Shown here one piece after another: positions 1 to 8,608 of a DNA stretch of 64,000 nt. Each line of letters starts with the position of its first letter. The first letter of the stretch is position 1. The notes below the pieces were generated by a model, which saw nothing but the letters and a program-made list of their open reading frames with translations, was not told the DNA's origin and made no database searches. A program made the position numbers and the translations under genes. The stretch lies in NCBI GenBank assembly GCA_035998495.1, contig DASYHP010000064.1:124001-188000 (forward strand). The letters are read 5' to 3'. Origin of the DNA: Mesorhizobium_B sp035998495 (lineage in GTDB: Bacteria > Pseudomonadota > Alphaproteobacteria > Rhizobiales > Rhizobiaceae).

Positions 1-601
1 TGCGCGGCAGGCCTTCATCGGCCAGGGCTTCATCCCGGCCGGCCGCTCGCTCGCCGAGGCGATGAGCAAGTTCTTCCCCGCCGAAGGCCCGATCAAGGCT
101 GTTGTGGGCATCTCCGCGCCCGGCCAGAACTGGTCGGAGCAGCGCGGCAAGGGCGTCATGGACTGGCTGGAGGAATATAAAGCCCAAAACCCGAACCGCG
201 AGGTCACGGTCACACGGCTTGACACGGGCACGGACCTCGCGGTCGTGGCCGATCGCGTGGGCGCCTATTTGAACGCCAATCCCGACACGACCGTCTACTT
301 CGACACCGGCTACTGGCATGCGGGCGTCGCGCGCGTGCTCGCCGACCGCGGCGTCGAGCCCGGCAAGGTGCTTTTGGGCGGCTTCGACCTGGTCCCTGAA
401 GTGCTCCAGCAGATGAAGAACGGCTATGTGCAGGTGCAGATCGACCAGCAGCCCTACAAGCAGGGCTTCGTGCCGGTAATGGAGGCCTACATGGCCAAGA
501 ATGTCGGCTTGGCGCCGACCGACGTGGACACCGGACAGGGCGTGGTGCTGCAGGAACAGGTGGACTCGATCATGGAGCTTTCCCAGCAGGGCGTGCGCTG
601 A
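1..601 (+). CDS. Sugar ABC transporter periplasmic substrate-binding protein (C-terminal part)
   Basis: The reading frame is open from base 2, so the gene starts upstream of the window and only about 199 C-terminal residues are seen. The sequence looks like the second lobe of a ribose-class periplasmic binding protein (Peripla_BP_4 type). It has a segment around VYFDTGYWHAGVARVL and a closing-hinge region with the motif VQIDQQPYKQGF, typical of RbsB-like proteins. It is followed 68 bp later by a ribose-type permease and then an ATPase, the usual binding protein-permease-ATPase order of FrcBCA-like importers. The protein would act in the periplasm and deliver a sugar to the permease. The ligand cannot be deduced from this fragment. 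Confidence 0.88.
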   Translation, partial: ARQAFIGQGFIPAGRSLAEAMSKFFPAEGPIKAVVGISAPGQNWSEQRGKGVMDWLEEYKAQNPNREVTVTRLDTGTDLAVVADRVGAYLNANPDTTVYFDTGYWHAGVARVLADRGVEPGKVLLGGFDLVPEVLQQMKNGYVQVQIDQQPYKQGFVPVMEAYMAKNVGLAPTDVDTGQGVVLQEQVDSIMELSQQGVR

Positions 602-669
602 GTAGCCTGTAGCCGGCCGCGCTCGTTCATGCGGGCGCGGCCTCCTGCCCCCCTTGGAGGGATCGCACC

Positions 670-1638
670 ATGAAGCGGCTGTTGAAAATCTACCTGGAAA
701 AGCCCGAGCTCGCCGGCATCGTGCTGCTCGTGCTCCTGATCGTGGTCTTCCAGATCATGTCGAACGGCGTGCTCCTGTCCTACAACAACCTGCAGGGCGT
801 GTTCGGCCTCCTGCCCGAAGTGGGGCTGGTGGCCATCGGCGTGACCATCCTGATGATCTCGGGCGAGTTCGACCTGTCGGTGGGCTCGGTCTTCGCGCTC
901 TCGCCCATGGTCATGGCGATCTCGCTTGTGGCCGGCGTGCCCTTCCTTCCCGCCATGCTGCTCGGCCTGCTCGCCGCGGTCGCCGTCGGCCTCGTCAATG
1001 GCTTCATCACGCTCAAATTCGCGCTGCCCTCCTTCATCACCACGCTCGGCATGCTGTTCGTGGCGCGCTCCCTCACCGTGGTGATCTCGGGCGGCTTCCC
1101 CCCGCTTCTGCCCGCCGACGTGCCGGCCTATGTCTTCACGCAGTTCGTGGGGCTCGTGCGGCTTTCCATGTTCTGGTTCGTCGGCATCGCGCTGATCCTG
1201 GGGCTGATGCTCTCGTCCACCAACTGGGGCAACTGGATCAAGGCCACGGGCGGCCAGTTGGATGCGGCCAACGCCCTGGGCATCCCCACCAACGCGGTGA
1301 AGATGTTCTGCTTCGTGCTGTGCTCGTTGCTCGCGGGCTTCGCCGGCATCATTCAGGTCCTGCGGCTGGGCTCGCCTTTGCCCTCGCTGGGCGAAGGGCT
1401 GGAGCTTCAGGCCGTGGCGGCGGCGGTGATCGGCGGCACCTCGCTTTTCGGCGGCGTCGGCACGGTGCTGGGCGGCATCGTCGGCGCGCTGCTGATCCGT
1501 GTCATCGACAACGGCCTGGTGCTTTCCCGCGTGGACGCCAACTGGTTCAAGTTCGCGATCGGCTCGCTGCTCGTGCTCGCCGTGATCGGCAATAGCTGGC
1601 TCCGGCGCACCTCGCGCCGCATCAAACTGGAGGCCTGA
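670..1638 (+). CDS. Ribose-class sugar ABC transporter permease
   Basis: A 322-residue polytopic inner-membrane protein of the RbsC/FrcC (BPD_transp_2) family. Multiple hydrophobic segments run through the chain. The family signature region with GEFDLSVGSVFAL lies near residues 66-80, and the conserved AVAAAVIGGTSLFGGVGT stretch lies around 249-266. A GGAGGG ribosome binding site precedes the ATG. It would form the membrane channel for the binding protein encoded just upstream, with the ATPase encoded 3 bp downstream. Length is normal for the family. Substrate is unknown, but it is most likely a pentose, hexose or sugar alcohol. Confidence 0.93.
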   Translation: MKRLLKIYLEKPELAGIVLLVLLIVVFQIMSNGVLLSYNNLQGVFGLLPEVGLVAIGVTILMISGEFDLSVGSVFALSPMVMAISLVAGVPFLPAMLLGLLAAVAVGLVNGFITLKFALPSFITTLGMLFVARSLTVVISGGFPPLLPADVPAYVFTQFVGLVRLSMFWFVGIALILGLMLSSTNWGNWIKATGGQLDAANALGIPTNAVKMFCFVLCSLLAGFAGIIQVLRLGSPLPSLGEGLELQAVAAAVIGGTSLFGGVGTVLGGIVGALLIRVIDNGLVLSRVDANWFKFAIGSLLVLAVIGNSWLRRTSRRIKLEA

Positions 1639-1640
1639 CG

Positions 1641-2426
1641 ATGGCTGTCGTGGCGCTGAACCCTTCAGGAGCCCCTGCCCTCCCCCAGGCCGGGCCGGCC
1701 GACCTCATCGTCGAGGCGAAAGGCCTGCACAAATGGTATTCGGGCGTCCATGCGCTGAAGAACGTGGATTTCGCCGTGCGCCGCGGCGAGGTGGTGGGAC
1801 TCGTCGGCGACAACGGCGCGGGCAAGACCACGCTGATAAAGATCCTGTCCGGCGTCCACCAGCCCGATCAGGGTGAGATCCGCATCGAGGGCCGCCCGGT
1901 CGAGATCGACACGCCCAAGAAGGCGATGCAGTTGGGCATCGAGACCATCTACCAGACCAATTCGATGGTCCCCACCATGTCGATCGCGCGCAACCTCTTC
2001 ATGGGGCGCGAGCCGGTGAAGCGCTCCATTTTCGGCTTCGGGTTCATGGATCACCGCCGCATGCGCGACGACAGCGTGCGGGCGATTGCAGATGTGGATC
2101 TCCACCTGCGCTCGCCCGACGCGCTGGTGGGGGAGCTTTCCGGCGGCCAGCGTCAGGGCGTGGCCATCGCGCGGGCCATGTATTTCAAGTCCAAGCTCCT
2201 GATCCTCGACGAGCCCACCAACCACCTCTCCGTCAAGGAAACCAACAAGGTCATCGAGTTCGTGAAGGGGCTGAAGAGCCAAGGGCTGACCGGCATCTTC
2301 ATCAGCCACAACATGCATCATGTCTTCCAGTCCTGCGACCGGGTGGTGGCTATGGCCCGCGGTGAGGTGGTCATGAACAAGCCGGTCGGCGAGACCTCCA
2401 TCGACGAGGTTCATGACCATCTCTGA
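1641..2426 (+). CDS. Sugar ABC transporter ATP-binding protein
   Basis: A 261-residue single-domain ABC ATPase with Walker A GDNGAGKTT (about residue 58), signature LSGGQRQ, Walker B LLILDEPT and a switch histidine in FISHN. Single-domain ATPases of this size occur in FrcA-type systems, whereas enteric RbsA/XylG have two fused domains. The ATG lies 2 bp after the permease stop, with GGAGG overlapping the end of the permease gene, so the two are translationally linked. Walker B is followed by NHL rather than the more usual AAL. It energises import together with the two upstream gene products. Confidence 0.93.
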   Translation: MAVVALNPSGAPALPQAGPADLIVEAKGLHKWYSGVHALKNVDFAVRRGEVVGLVGDNGAGKTTLIKILSGVHQPDQGEIRIEGRPVEIDTPKKAMQLGIETIYQTNSMVPTMSIARNLFMGREPVKRSIFGFGFMDHRRMRDDSVRAIADVDLHLRSPDALVGELSGGQRQGVAIARAMYFKSKLLILDEPTNHLSVKETNKVIEFVKGLKSQGLTGIFISHNMHHVFQSCDRVVAMARGEVVMNKPVGETSIDEVHDHL

Positions 2427-2828
2427 GGGCTGCGGCTTGAAGCAGCTTCAAGAGCGTCATCGAGCATGACGGACGCGGTGACGATCAAGGGCGGTGACGA
2501 TCAGGGGCGGCGATGCCCGAGCGTTCGGGCTAAGGCGGGCTCGCCGCCGGTCTGGCCTTCCCGTTCGCCGGCAACCTGCCCGGTCCCCGGCCAAACCGCA
2601 TTTTCCACGACGCCTGTTTTCCCGGTGAGTGTTTCCGCAGCAGGTCTCTCTCTGTAGAAATAACAAAAGATAAAATTCGGGGTGCGCAATAACATAAGAT
2701 GCCTAGAATATTATGTACGCTTTCTACTAAACTACAACCCACCGAAACCGCATGACTCCTTCCTCCGTTTGACAGGCCACTCCGCTTTTTTCCTCCAAGC
2801 TGGCGGAGTTCAAGGAAGGAGAATCACT
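2427..2828. other. Gene-free stretch with an AT-rich upstream region
   Basis: No convincing gene is seen. A 7-bp stem (CTTGAAG/CTTCAAG, 2436-2452) follows the ATPase gene but lacks a T-run. A 16-bp unit starting GCGGTGACGATCA is tandemly duplicated with one mismatch (2475-2506). From about 2655 to 2760 the sequence becomes markedly AT-rich against a GC-rich background. A TTGACA hexamer at 2769-2774 lies before the repeat-protein gene, but no good -10 follows at the right spacing. The segment probably holds the promoter and possible silencer or regulator binding sites for the repeat-protein pair. Confidence 0.5.
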
Positions 2829-3305
2829 ATGACAATGACACTCAAGCAACTTCTGACCACCGCCGCCGTTGGCGCGTTCCTCGCCGGCAGCACCGTCTCG
2901 GGCATGGCGACCAGCAGCACTGACGGCGGCAGCGCCGGTGGATCGGCGACGGGCGGCAGCGCCACGAGCGGATCGGCGACCTCGGGCTCGGCGACGGGCG
3001 GCGACGCCTCTTCCACGGGCAGCGGATCGGCGACGGGCGGCAGCGGTACGAGCGGATCGGCCACGTCCGGCTCGGCGACGGGCGGCGACGCCACGTCCAG
3101 CGGCGGCTCGACCATGGGCGGCAGCACGGCCACGGGCGGCAACGCCAGGTCGGGCAACGCGACCTCCGGCAATGCGATGGGCGGCGACGCCACGTCCAGC
3201 GGCGGCACGGCCATGGGCGGCAACGCCAGGTCGGGTAATGCCACCTCGGGCAATGCCAGGGGCGGCAACGCTCGGGTGATCATGCAGCAGATGGGCAATC
3301 ACTGA
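2829..3305 (+). CDS. Exported Gly/Ser/Ala/Thr-rich repeat protein
   Basis: The start is chosen at an ATG with a strong AAGGAAGGAGAA ribosome binding site, which gives 158 residues. The first ~27 residues form a signal peptide (basic start, then TTAAVGAFLAGSTVSGMA). The rest is almost entirely low-complexity, built from six-residue units such as GSATSG, GSATGG and GDATSS, with a later shift to GNARSGNATSG. The tail is NARVIMQQMGNH. There are no cysteines and very few hydrophobic residues. The periodic glycine and small residues suggest a glycine-rich solenoid or polyglycine-II-like fold, but no family is recognised. It lies directly upstream of a larger protein of the same composition, separated by a strong hairpin. 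Function unknown. Confidence 0.8.
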   Translation: MTMTLKQLLTTAAVGAFLAGSTVSGMATSSTDGGSAGGSATGGSATSGSATSGSATGGDASSTGSGSATGGSGTSGSATSGSATGGDATSSGGSTMGGSTATGGNARSGNATSGNAMGGDATSSGGTAMGGNARSGNATSGNARGGNARVIMQQMGNH

Positions 3306-3327
3306 TCGACCCGACTTCACTGCAAGA

Positions 3328-3360
3328 CCGGCGCGGCCCCGACCCTCGGGGCCGCGCCGG
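3328..3360 (+). terminator. Strong hairpin between the two repeat-protein genes
   Basis: A perfect 14-bp stem (CCGGCGCGGCCCCG paired with its complement, loop ACCCT) lies 23 bp after the first repeat-protein gene. It is followed by CTGTTGC rather than a clear T-run, so it may be a partial terminator or mRNA-stabilising element separating expression of the two genes. Confidence 0.6.
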
Positions 3361-3393
3361 CTGTTGCATGAAACGTTAGAAAGGAATGCTCAA

Positions 3394-4602
3394 ATGAACG
3401 GTTTTCGACTCAATTTGGCCGCCTTGTCGGCGGCGCTGCTGCTTGGAGCGAGCCCGATGGCCTTGGCGGCTGACGGCAGCGACGCGTCCGGGGGCGTGGG
3501 CGGCGGGACTTCCGCCGGGGCGGACGCAGGCGGCGTGGGATCGGCGGGCGCAGGGCTCGGCGGCGTCGATGCGGGCCAGGGCGGCCAGGGCGGTTCCGCG
3601 TCTGGGGGCGGATTTGGCGGAAACCAGGGGGGTGACGCCACGGGCGGCGATGCCGACCCGGACGGCCAGGGCGGAACGGCGATCGGCGGCTCCGGCGTCG
3701 GCGTGACGGTCGGCCAGGGTACGAGCACAAGAAGGCTAGGCGTGGCCACGGGCGGCACGGCGACGGGCGCCTATTCGCCTGGCGCGCAGGGCGGCGACGC
3801 CACCTCGGGCAGCGCCCAGAGCGGCACCGCGGTCGGGGGCGCGGCGATCGGCACCAATGCGCAGGGCGGCGATGCGACCAGCGGCGATGCGACGTCGGGC
3901 GAGGCCACAGGCGGCGACGCCGCCACATCCGGCTCAGGCGGCGGAACGGCGATCGGCGGCGACGCCACGTCGGGTGACGCCACCTCCGGCGACGCCACCG
4001 GCGGCACGGCGGTCGGCACCAACGCGCAGGGCGGGGACGCCACCTCCGGCGACGCGACCTCGGGCGATGCCACGGGCGGCGACGCGGCCACGTCGGGCTC
4101 GGGCGGCGGCACCACGATCGGCGGCGACGCCGTTTCCGGCGATGCTACCAGCGGAGACGCTACGGGCGGCAACGCGGCCGGCACGAATGCCCAAGGCGGC
4201 GACGCGACGTCGGGCGACGCGACCAGCGGTGACGCTCGGGGCGGCAATGCGAGCACGGGCGGCAGCGGGTCGGGCGGCGGAACCGCCACCGGCGGCGACG
4301 CCACCTCCGGCGATGCCACCAGCGGCAATGCCCAAGGCGGCGATGCAGCGGGGAACAATGCCCAAGGCGGCGACGGCACGTCCGGCGACGCCACGAGCGG
4401 GGATGCTCAGGGTGGCGACGCCACGTCGGGTTCAGGCGGCAGCGGCGGAGACAGTGACGGCGACGGCGAAGACGACTCCTCGTCGAATGTCTCCACCAAC
4501 GATGCCAGGGGCGCTTCGGATACCGACTGCTCCGAGCTCGACGAGGACTTGCGGGCGTCCGACGACTTCAAGGAAGTCTGCGGCGACGACGACCGCAACT
4601 AG
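3394..4602 (+). CDS. Exported acidic Gly/Asp/Ala/Thr-rich repeat protein
   Basis: ATG at 3394 has a GAAAGGAA ribosome binding site and gives 402 residues. A signal peptide (LSAALLLGASPMALA, cleavage near residue 26) precedes a long low-complexity body made of repeats of the type GGDATSGDATSGDATGG. These alternate with GTNAQGG and SGSGGGTAIGG blocks in a higher-order period of roughly 55 residues. The C-terminus changes character to a highly acidic tail (GDSDGDGEDDSSS, then TDCSELDEDLRASDDFKEVCGDDD) with two cysteines. The Asp-rich repeats could bind Ca2+, but that is inference. The gene ends 4 nt inside the convergent regulator gene. No known family is recognised, and the shared composition with the upstream gene suggests duplication and expansion. 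Confidence 0.82.
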   Translation: MNGFRLNLAALSAALLLGASPMALAADGSDASGGVGGGTSAGADAGGVGSAGAGLGGVDAGQGGQGGSASGGGFGGNQGGDATGGDADPDGQGGTAIGGSGVGVTVGQGTSTRRLGVATGGTATGAYSPGAQGGDATSGSAQSGTAVGGAAIGTNAQGGDATSGDATSGEATGGDAATSGSGGGTAIGGDATSGDATSGDATGGTAVGTNAQGGDATSGDATSGDATGGDAATSGSGGGTTIGGDAVSGDATSGDATGGNAAGTNAQGGDATSGDATSGDARGGNASTGGSGSGGGTATGGDATSGDATSGNAQGGDAAGNNAQGGDGTSGDATSGDAQGGDATSGSGGSGGDSDGDGEDDSSSNVSTNDARGASDTDCSELDEDLRASDDFKEVCGDDDRN

Positions 4603-5327
4603 CAAAGCGTGGGGAGGCTCGGCGCAAGCCGGGCCTCCCCGGCCCTGGCGAGCAGCGGCAAAGGCCGGTACATGCCGCCGCACATGGCGGCGAGTCCGGC
4701 ACGATCGGTGATGGCGACCGCGCCGCGCGTCGATTTGAGAAGGCGCTTGCCTTCGAGAAGGTGGAGCGCCCCGGTGACGCTCGCCCTTCGCGCGCCGAGG
4801 GCGGCGGCGACAACGTCGTGCGTGATGGCGATCACATGTCCGCCCTCTCGGTCCTGGGTCATGAGCAGCCAGCGCGCCAGCCGCATCTCGACCGTGCCGC
4901 AGGCGCTGCACAGCGCTGTCAGCGCCGTCTCCATCATCATCGCATGAACATGGCGCAGGAGCTGCGCGCGCAGCGTCCTGCTGGCCGCCGCGGCCGCCCG
5001 CAATGCGGGGGCCGGGATGCACAGGCCCTCGCCCGCGGCCCGAACCCGGCAATGATAGGCGGCGCAGGGCTCGTCCAGCAGCAGCGACGCGCCGGTCATC
5101 CCTTCCAGGCCGATCATATGGACTTCGACCTGGCAACCCTCGCTTTGCGCGGAAACGGACACGATTCCGTTCTCGACGAACCAGGCGTGAGAGACGCGCG
5201 CGCCGCATCGCTCGAGCACCCGATCGGCGTCGAGCGGCTGACGCGAAAGACTGGGCGCGAGCAGCGCGAAATCGTCTGAAGAGAGCGCGCGCAACAACAG
5301 GTTGCTGCATTCCGGATCGCTGGGCAC
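4599..5327 (-). CDS. Crp/Fnr-family transcriptional regulator
   Basis: The GTG at 5327 is chosen because GGGAGGAAA lies 5 nt upstream; an ATG at 5360 has no ribosome binding site. The product is 242 residues. The N-terminal ~140 residues resemble a cyclic-nucleotide-binding-like beta barrel (DRVLERCGARVSHAWFVENGIVSV, then EVHMIGLEGMTGASLLL). The C-terminal ~80 residues resemble a Crp-type winged helix (EMRLARWLLMTQDREGG, ITHDVVAAALGARRASVTGAL). No iron-sulfur cysteine cluster of the Fnr type is evident. It is convergent with the large repeat-protein gene, overlapping it by 4 nt. The effector is unknown. Confidence 0.82.
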   Translation of the reverse strand: MPSDPECSNLLLRALSSDDFALLAPSLSRQPLDADRVLERCGARVSHAWFVENGIVSVSAQSEGCQVEVHMIGLEGMTGASLLLDEPCAAYHCRVRAAGEGLCIPAPALRAAAAASRTLRAQLLRHVHAMMMETALTALCSACGTVEMRLARWLLMTQDREGGHVIAITHDVVAAALGARRASVTGALHLLEGKRLLKSTRGAVAITDRAGLAAMCGGMYRPLPLLARAGEARLAPSLPTLC

Positions 5328-5586
5328 CGGCTTTCCTCCCACCTCCGTCCACGCGCGCATGCGCGATGCCGCGTATGCGGCTTAGCGGCGGCAACCTGTC
5401 CCAACGCTCCTCAATGAGGTTCGGCGATGGTTGTTCCATCGCTCAAGCTCCTGTGTTCGCTGTGAATTTGGCCGTCGCGCCCTGGCAATTTCGCTGCGCC
5501 TCCTCGAATGCGGACTCCGCTGGCCTATCTTCTCACCGCGCCGCCGACGGCCAGGGTGACAGATCGAAGATATCCAGGGAGGGACG

Positions 5587-6072
5587 ATGAGAGCGGAGGT
5601 CCGGTCAGGAACGCCTGCCAACGATGCGACCGTGGCCGAGCACTATCTCGCCATCTGGCGGAGCTACGGCACATCGCAGGAGCATTTTCGCGACGACGCA
5701 TTGGACGTGACGCTCGCCTTCATACGGCACGCACGCGCGCGCCTGGGCTTGGGCACGTTCCTGGCGTTCCTGGACGGCGAGGTGGCGGGCTCGGCAGCCT
5801 GCAACCTTCAGATCCCGACCGATCCCGAGGTGATCCGTCCCGAGATCCGCCGCCACGGCTATATCTGGAGCGTCTATGTCGATCCGCGCTTCCAGCACCG
5901 CGGCATCGGACGCGCGCTGGTGAACCGCGCCGTCGGCCATCTGCGTGAGATCGGCTGCCACAAGGCCGTGCTCCACGCCTCTGATGCCGGCATCAGGCTC
6001 TACGAGCAGGCGGGCTTTTCGCTGGCGACCGAGATGCGCCTGCCGCTGGTCGAGGACGCGTCCGACGGTTGA
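5587..6072 (+). CDS. GNAT-family N-acetyltransferase
   Basis: A 161-residue protein with an AGGGAGG ribosome binding site. It shows GNAT motif A: a beta strand IWSVYVDPRF followed by the acetyl-CoA pyrophosphate loop QHRGIGRAL (about residues 111-119). Motif B follows (LHASDAGIRLYEQAGF), where the tyrosine is the usual general-acid position. It would transfer an acetyl group to an unidentified amine in the cytoplasm. It stands alone on the plus strand between two minus-strand genes, so context does not identify the substrate. Confidence 0.85.
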   Translation: MRAEVRSGTPANDATVAEHYLAIWRSYGTSQEHFRDDALDVTLAFIRHARARLGLGTFLAFLDGEVAGSAACNLQIPTDPEVIRPEIRRHGYIWSVYVDPRFQHRGIGRALVNRAVGHLREIGCHKAVLHASDAGIRLYEQAGFSLATEMRLPLVEDASDG

Positions 6073-6083
6073 CGCGCCGGCCG

Positions 6084-6356
6084 TCAGCCGTTTCCGACCC
6101 GCGGCCCTTGCGTCGCTCGGATATGCTCCAGGAGCTTGGTGAGCGCCGCTTCGCCGGCGTCCGTCAGCCGCCCGCGCTGGCCGTCCGGCTCCAGGAAGCC
6201 CGCCGCCTCGAGCTCCTTCACGCCATCGGGATCGGCGCGGTGGCCCGAGCCGTCCTCCAGCACCACCTCGCGCACGAGATTGCCGCTGGTGAGCGTGTGA
6301 TAAGCTGCGAAGGTGAGGATCGACAGGGCTTTGTCGCCGAATTTCTGGTCGGGCAT
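6084..6356 (-). CDS. Small hypothetical protein, possibly winged-helix
   Basis: The ATG at 6356 is preferred because CGGAGT lies six bases upstream; a longer reading to 6419 has no comparable site. The product has 90 residues. The central part (DGVKELEAAGFLEPDGQRGRLT) has the helix-turn-wing rhythm of small MarR/PadR-like domains, with RLTDAGEAAL as a plausible wing and last helix. No family can be named with confidence. It sits downstream of the left arm of the glycan island but is separated from it by about 105 bp and may be independent. Confidence 0.6.
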   Translation of the reverse strand: MPDQKFGDKALSILTFAAYHTLTSGNLVREVVLEDGSGHRADPDGVKELEAAGFLEPDGQRGRLTDAGEAALTKLLEHIRATQGPRVGNG

Positions 6357-6461
6357 GAACGGACTCCGGGCGAAGAGATGCGTGCCCGAGTGAGGTAGCC
6401 GCCGACCGGCGTTCGGCAAGATCGGCGGTCGCGAAACGCGGTGGCCGGTCGCTTCGGCCCG

Positions 6462-7469
6462 TCAGGCGGTCGCGGCGAGCGGCTCCGTCACGCGAGACGT
6501 GCGGCCCTCCTCCATCTGCTCGCGGAAATAGCGGATCGTGCGCGGCAGGCCTTCGCTCAGCGGCACGACCGGCTCCCAGCCCAGAAGCGCTTTCGCGCGC
6601 GAAATGTCCGGGCGGCGGCGCTGCGGGTCGTCGGCCGGCAGAGGGCGATGCGCGATCTTCGACGCGGCGCCCGTTTCGCGCAGCACGAACTCGGCCAGTT
6701 CCAGGATCGTGAACTCGCCGGGATTGCCGAGATTGACCGGCGCGCCCGGGTTCTCGCCCACTTCCATCAGCGCCATCATTCCGGCGATCAGGTCCGACAC
6801 ATAGCAGAAGGAGCGCGTTTGCTGACCCGTGCCATACACCGTCAGCGCTTCGCCTTTCAGCGCCTGGATAATGAGATTGGACACGATGCGCCCATCGTCG
6901 GGCTGCATGCGCGGGCCATAGGTGTTGAAGATGCGCGCCACGCGCGCGTCCGCCCGGCCGGCCCGGAGCATGTCGAAGCACAGCGTTTCGGCCGCCCGCT
7001 TCCCCTCGTCATAGCAGGCGCGCGGGCCCGTGCAGTTGACATTTCCGTGGTAGTCCTCGCCCTGCGGGTGCTGGTCCGGGTCGCCATAGACCTCGCTGGT
7101 GGAGGCCTGCAGGAAGCGCGCGCCATGCGCCTCGGCAAGCTGGAGGAGGTTCAACGTGCCCTGCACGTTGGTCATCATCGTGTGGATGGGATCGGCCTGG
7201 TAGCGCGGCGGCGAGGCGGCACAGGCGAGGTTGTACACGCGCGAAAGATGCTCCGGTACGGCAAGCGGCTTGCAGACGTCATGCCGGATCAGCCGGAAAT
7301 CCTTGCGTCCGTCGAGATGGGCGAGGTTGTCGGGGGAGCCGGTGAGAAAGCTGTCCACGCACACCACGGAAAAGCCTTGGGCGAGCAGCGCGTCGCAGAG
7401 ATGCGAGCCCAGGAAGCCGGCTCCGCCTGCCACGAGCGCGGTTTTCGCGCGTCCATTGCCCTTCATCAT
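6462..7469 (-). CDS. UDP-glucuronate decarboxylase (UDP-xylose synthase)
   Basis: A 335-residue extended short-chain dehydrogenase. The Rossmann motif GGAGFLG is at 15-21, and the active-site tyrosine and lysine are in YDEGK (Y153, K157). Several signature blocks of the UXS family are visible: YNLACAASPPRYQADP, TSEVYGDPDQHPQ, IFNTYGPRMQPDDGR, QTRSFCYVSDL and VNLGNPGEFTI. These are characteristic of UDP-glucuronate decarboxylases, which make UDP-xylose from UDP-glucuronate. UDP-glucuronate could come from the UDP-glucose dehydrogenase encoded at 15222. The ATG overlaps the stop of the upstream glycosyltransferase gene by 4 nt. It is the last gene of the left minus-strand arm. Confidence 0.9.
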   Translation of the reverse strand: MMKGNGRAKTALVAGGAGFLGSHLCDALLAQGFSVVCVDSFLTGSPDNLAHLDGRKDFRLIRHDVCKPLAVPEHLSRVYNLACAASPPRYQADPIHTMMTNVQGTLNLLQLAEAHGARFLQASTSEVYGDPDQHPQGEDYHGNVNCTGPRACYDEGKRAAETLCFDMLRAGRADARVARIFNTYGPRMQPDDGRIVSNLIIQALKGEALTVYGTGQQTRSFCYVSDLIAGMMALMEVGENPGAPVNLGNPGEFTILELAEFVLRETGAASKIAHRPLPADDPQRRRPDISRAKALLGWEPVVPLSEGLPRTIRYFREQMEEGRTSRVTEPLAATA

Positions 7470-8608
7470 GCCCTCTCCTTCTCCATGGCGGCGACGCGAC
7501 GGGCAGGCCGCGGGGCGAAGCCCAAATCCGCCTCGGACGGCGCGCTCAGCCCCGCCATGAGTTCTCTGGCCCGCGCCAGCCCCGTATGGGCGGCGAGCAC
7601 GCGCTTCTGGGCGGCCGTGGCGATCCCATCGCGTTCGGCGTCACTCAATCCTTCCAGCCAGCGCACCACCTGGTCGGTCGTGTCGGCGACCAGCACGGCC
7701 TCGCCCTCGGGCAGGAGATCGCCCAGCCCCGGCCAGCGGTCGCTGATGATGGCGGTTCGGCAACTCGCGGCCTCGAACAGCCGGACGCTGGGCGACCAGC
7801 CGGCCCTGATCATGTCGGCGCGCGTGACGTTCAGCGTGAAGCGCTGGCGGCTGTAGAAGGAGGGGTGTTCGTCGGGCGGCAGATGGTCGATCCGCTCCAC
7901 ATTGGCCGGCCAGTCGATGCTTTCGGGATATTGCGGCCCGGCCACCGCGAAGCGCAAATGCGGCAGCCGCCGCGCCGGCTCGATCAAGAGCTTTTCGAGC
8001 GTCGGCTGCCGGTCGGGGCTGTAGGTGCCCAGATAGCCGAGATCCCAGACCTTGGGCTCGCCGGTCGGGCGATAGCGCTCGGCGTCCACCGAGCAGTAAA
8101 GCGCCTGGGCGCGGTTCGCGCCGAACTCGCTTTCCAGCCGCTTGAGCGTCGGGCCGCCGGTGAAGGAGAAGTAAACGTCGAACAGCCCCACCTGCCGGCG
8201 TGCCAGATACTCCTCGTCGCCACGGGCGAGCTTGGCGAGCGTGACCGGCGTGTCGATGTCGTAAAACGCGAAGCCTTTGGGTTGGAGCGCCGCCACCGCG
8301 TCGATGACGGCGACGCCGTCGGGCACATAGGAGCCCACGATCACCGCGTCCGCCGCGCGGATTCGCCCGCCGAAGCGCGCGGCGATCTCCTCGACGGCGT
8401 CGTAGAAGCTCAGCCGGCAGAAGTCGGGCTCCGGCAGGTCGCGCGCCGCCCCGCCATACCACGGCACGTCGCGCTCCAGGAAATGCACGCGGCAGCCGAG
8501 TGCATGAAGGCCCCGCAGCATGCCGCGATAGGTGGTAGCGTGCCCGTTGCCCCAGGAGGACGAGAGCGAAAGGCCGATGACGACGATGTTGAGGCCCTTG
8601 CCGCTCAT
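7466..8608 (-). CDS. CgeB-like glycosyltransferase (paralogue 1)
   Basis: A 380-residue protein of the CgeB/spore-maturation-like glycosyltransferase group with a GT-B fold. The N-terminal strand is followed by SLSSSWGNGHATTYRGML, a motif shared with three other glycosyltransferases in this island. The C-terminal lobe carries the sugar-nucleotide region LNVTRADMIRAGWSPSVRLFEAASCRTA and ends with a helix containing LAAHTGLARARELM. Donor and acceptor are unknown. Both ends overlap neighbouring genes by 4 nt (ATGA), indicating translational coupling within the left arm. Confidence 0.82.
   Translation of the reverse strand: MSGKGLNIVVIGLSLSSSWGNGHATTYRGMLRGLHALGCRVHFLERDVPWYGGAARDLPEPDFCRLSFYDAVEEIAARFGGRIRAADAVIVGSYVPDGVAVIDAVAALQPKGFAFYDIDTPVTLAKLARGDEEYLARRQVGLFDVYFSFTGGPTLKRLESEFGANRAQALYCSVDAERYRPTGEPKVWDLGYLGTYSPDRQPTLEKLLIEPARRLPHLRFAVAGPQYPESIDWPANVERIDHLPPDEHPSFYSRQRFTLNVTRADMIRAGWSPSVRLFEAASCRTAIISDRWPGLGDLLPEGEAVLVADTTDQVVRWLEGLSDAERDGIATAAQKRVLAAHTGLARARELMAGLSAPSEADLGFAPRPARRVAAMEKERA

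Noticed and set aside
2475..2506. 16-bp tandem duplication as a possible regulatory repeat
   Set aside because: Only two copies with one mismatch in a short intergenic stretch and no symmetry; most likely a chance slippage duplication.
2727..4365. Long Arg/Ala/Pro-rich open frames on both strands over the repeat-protein genes
   Set aside because: The GC-rich repeats keep several frames open. Only the frames with signal peptides and good ribosome binding sites are coherent.
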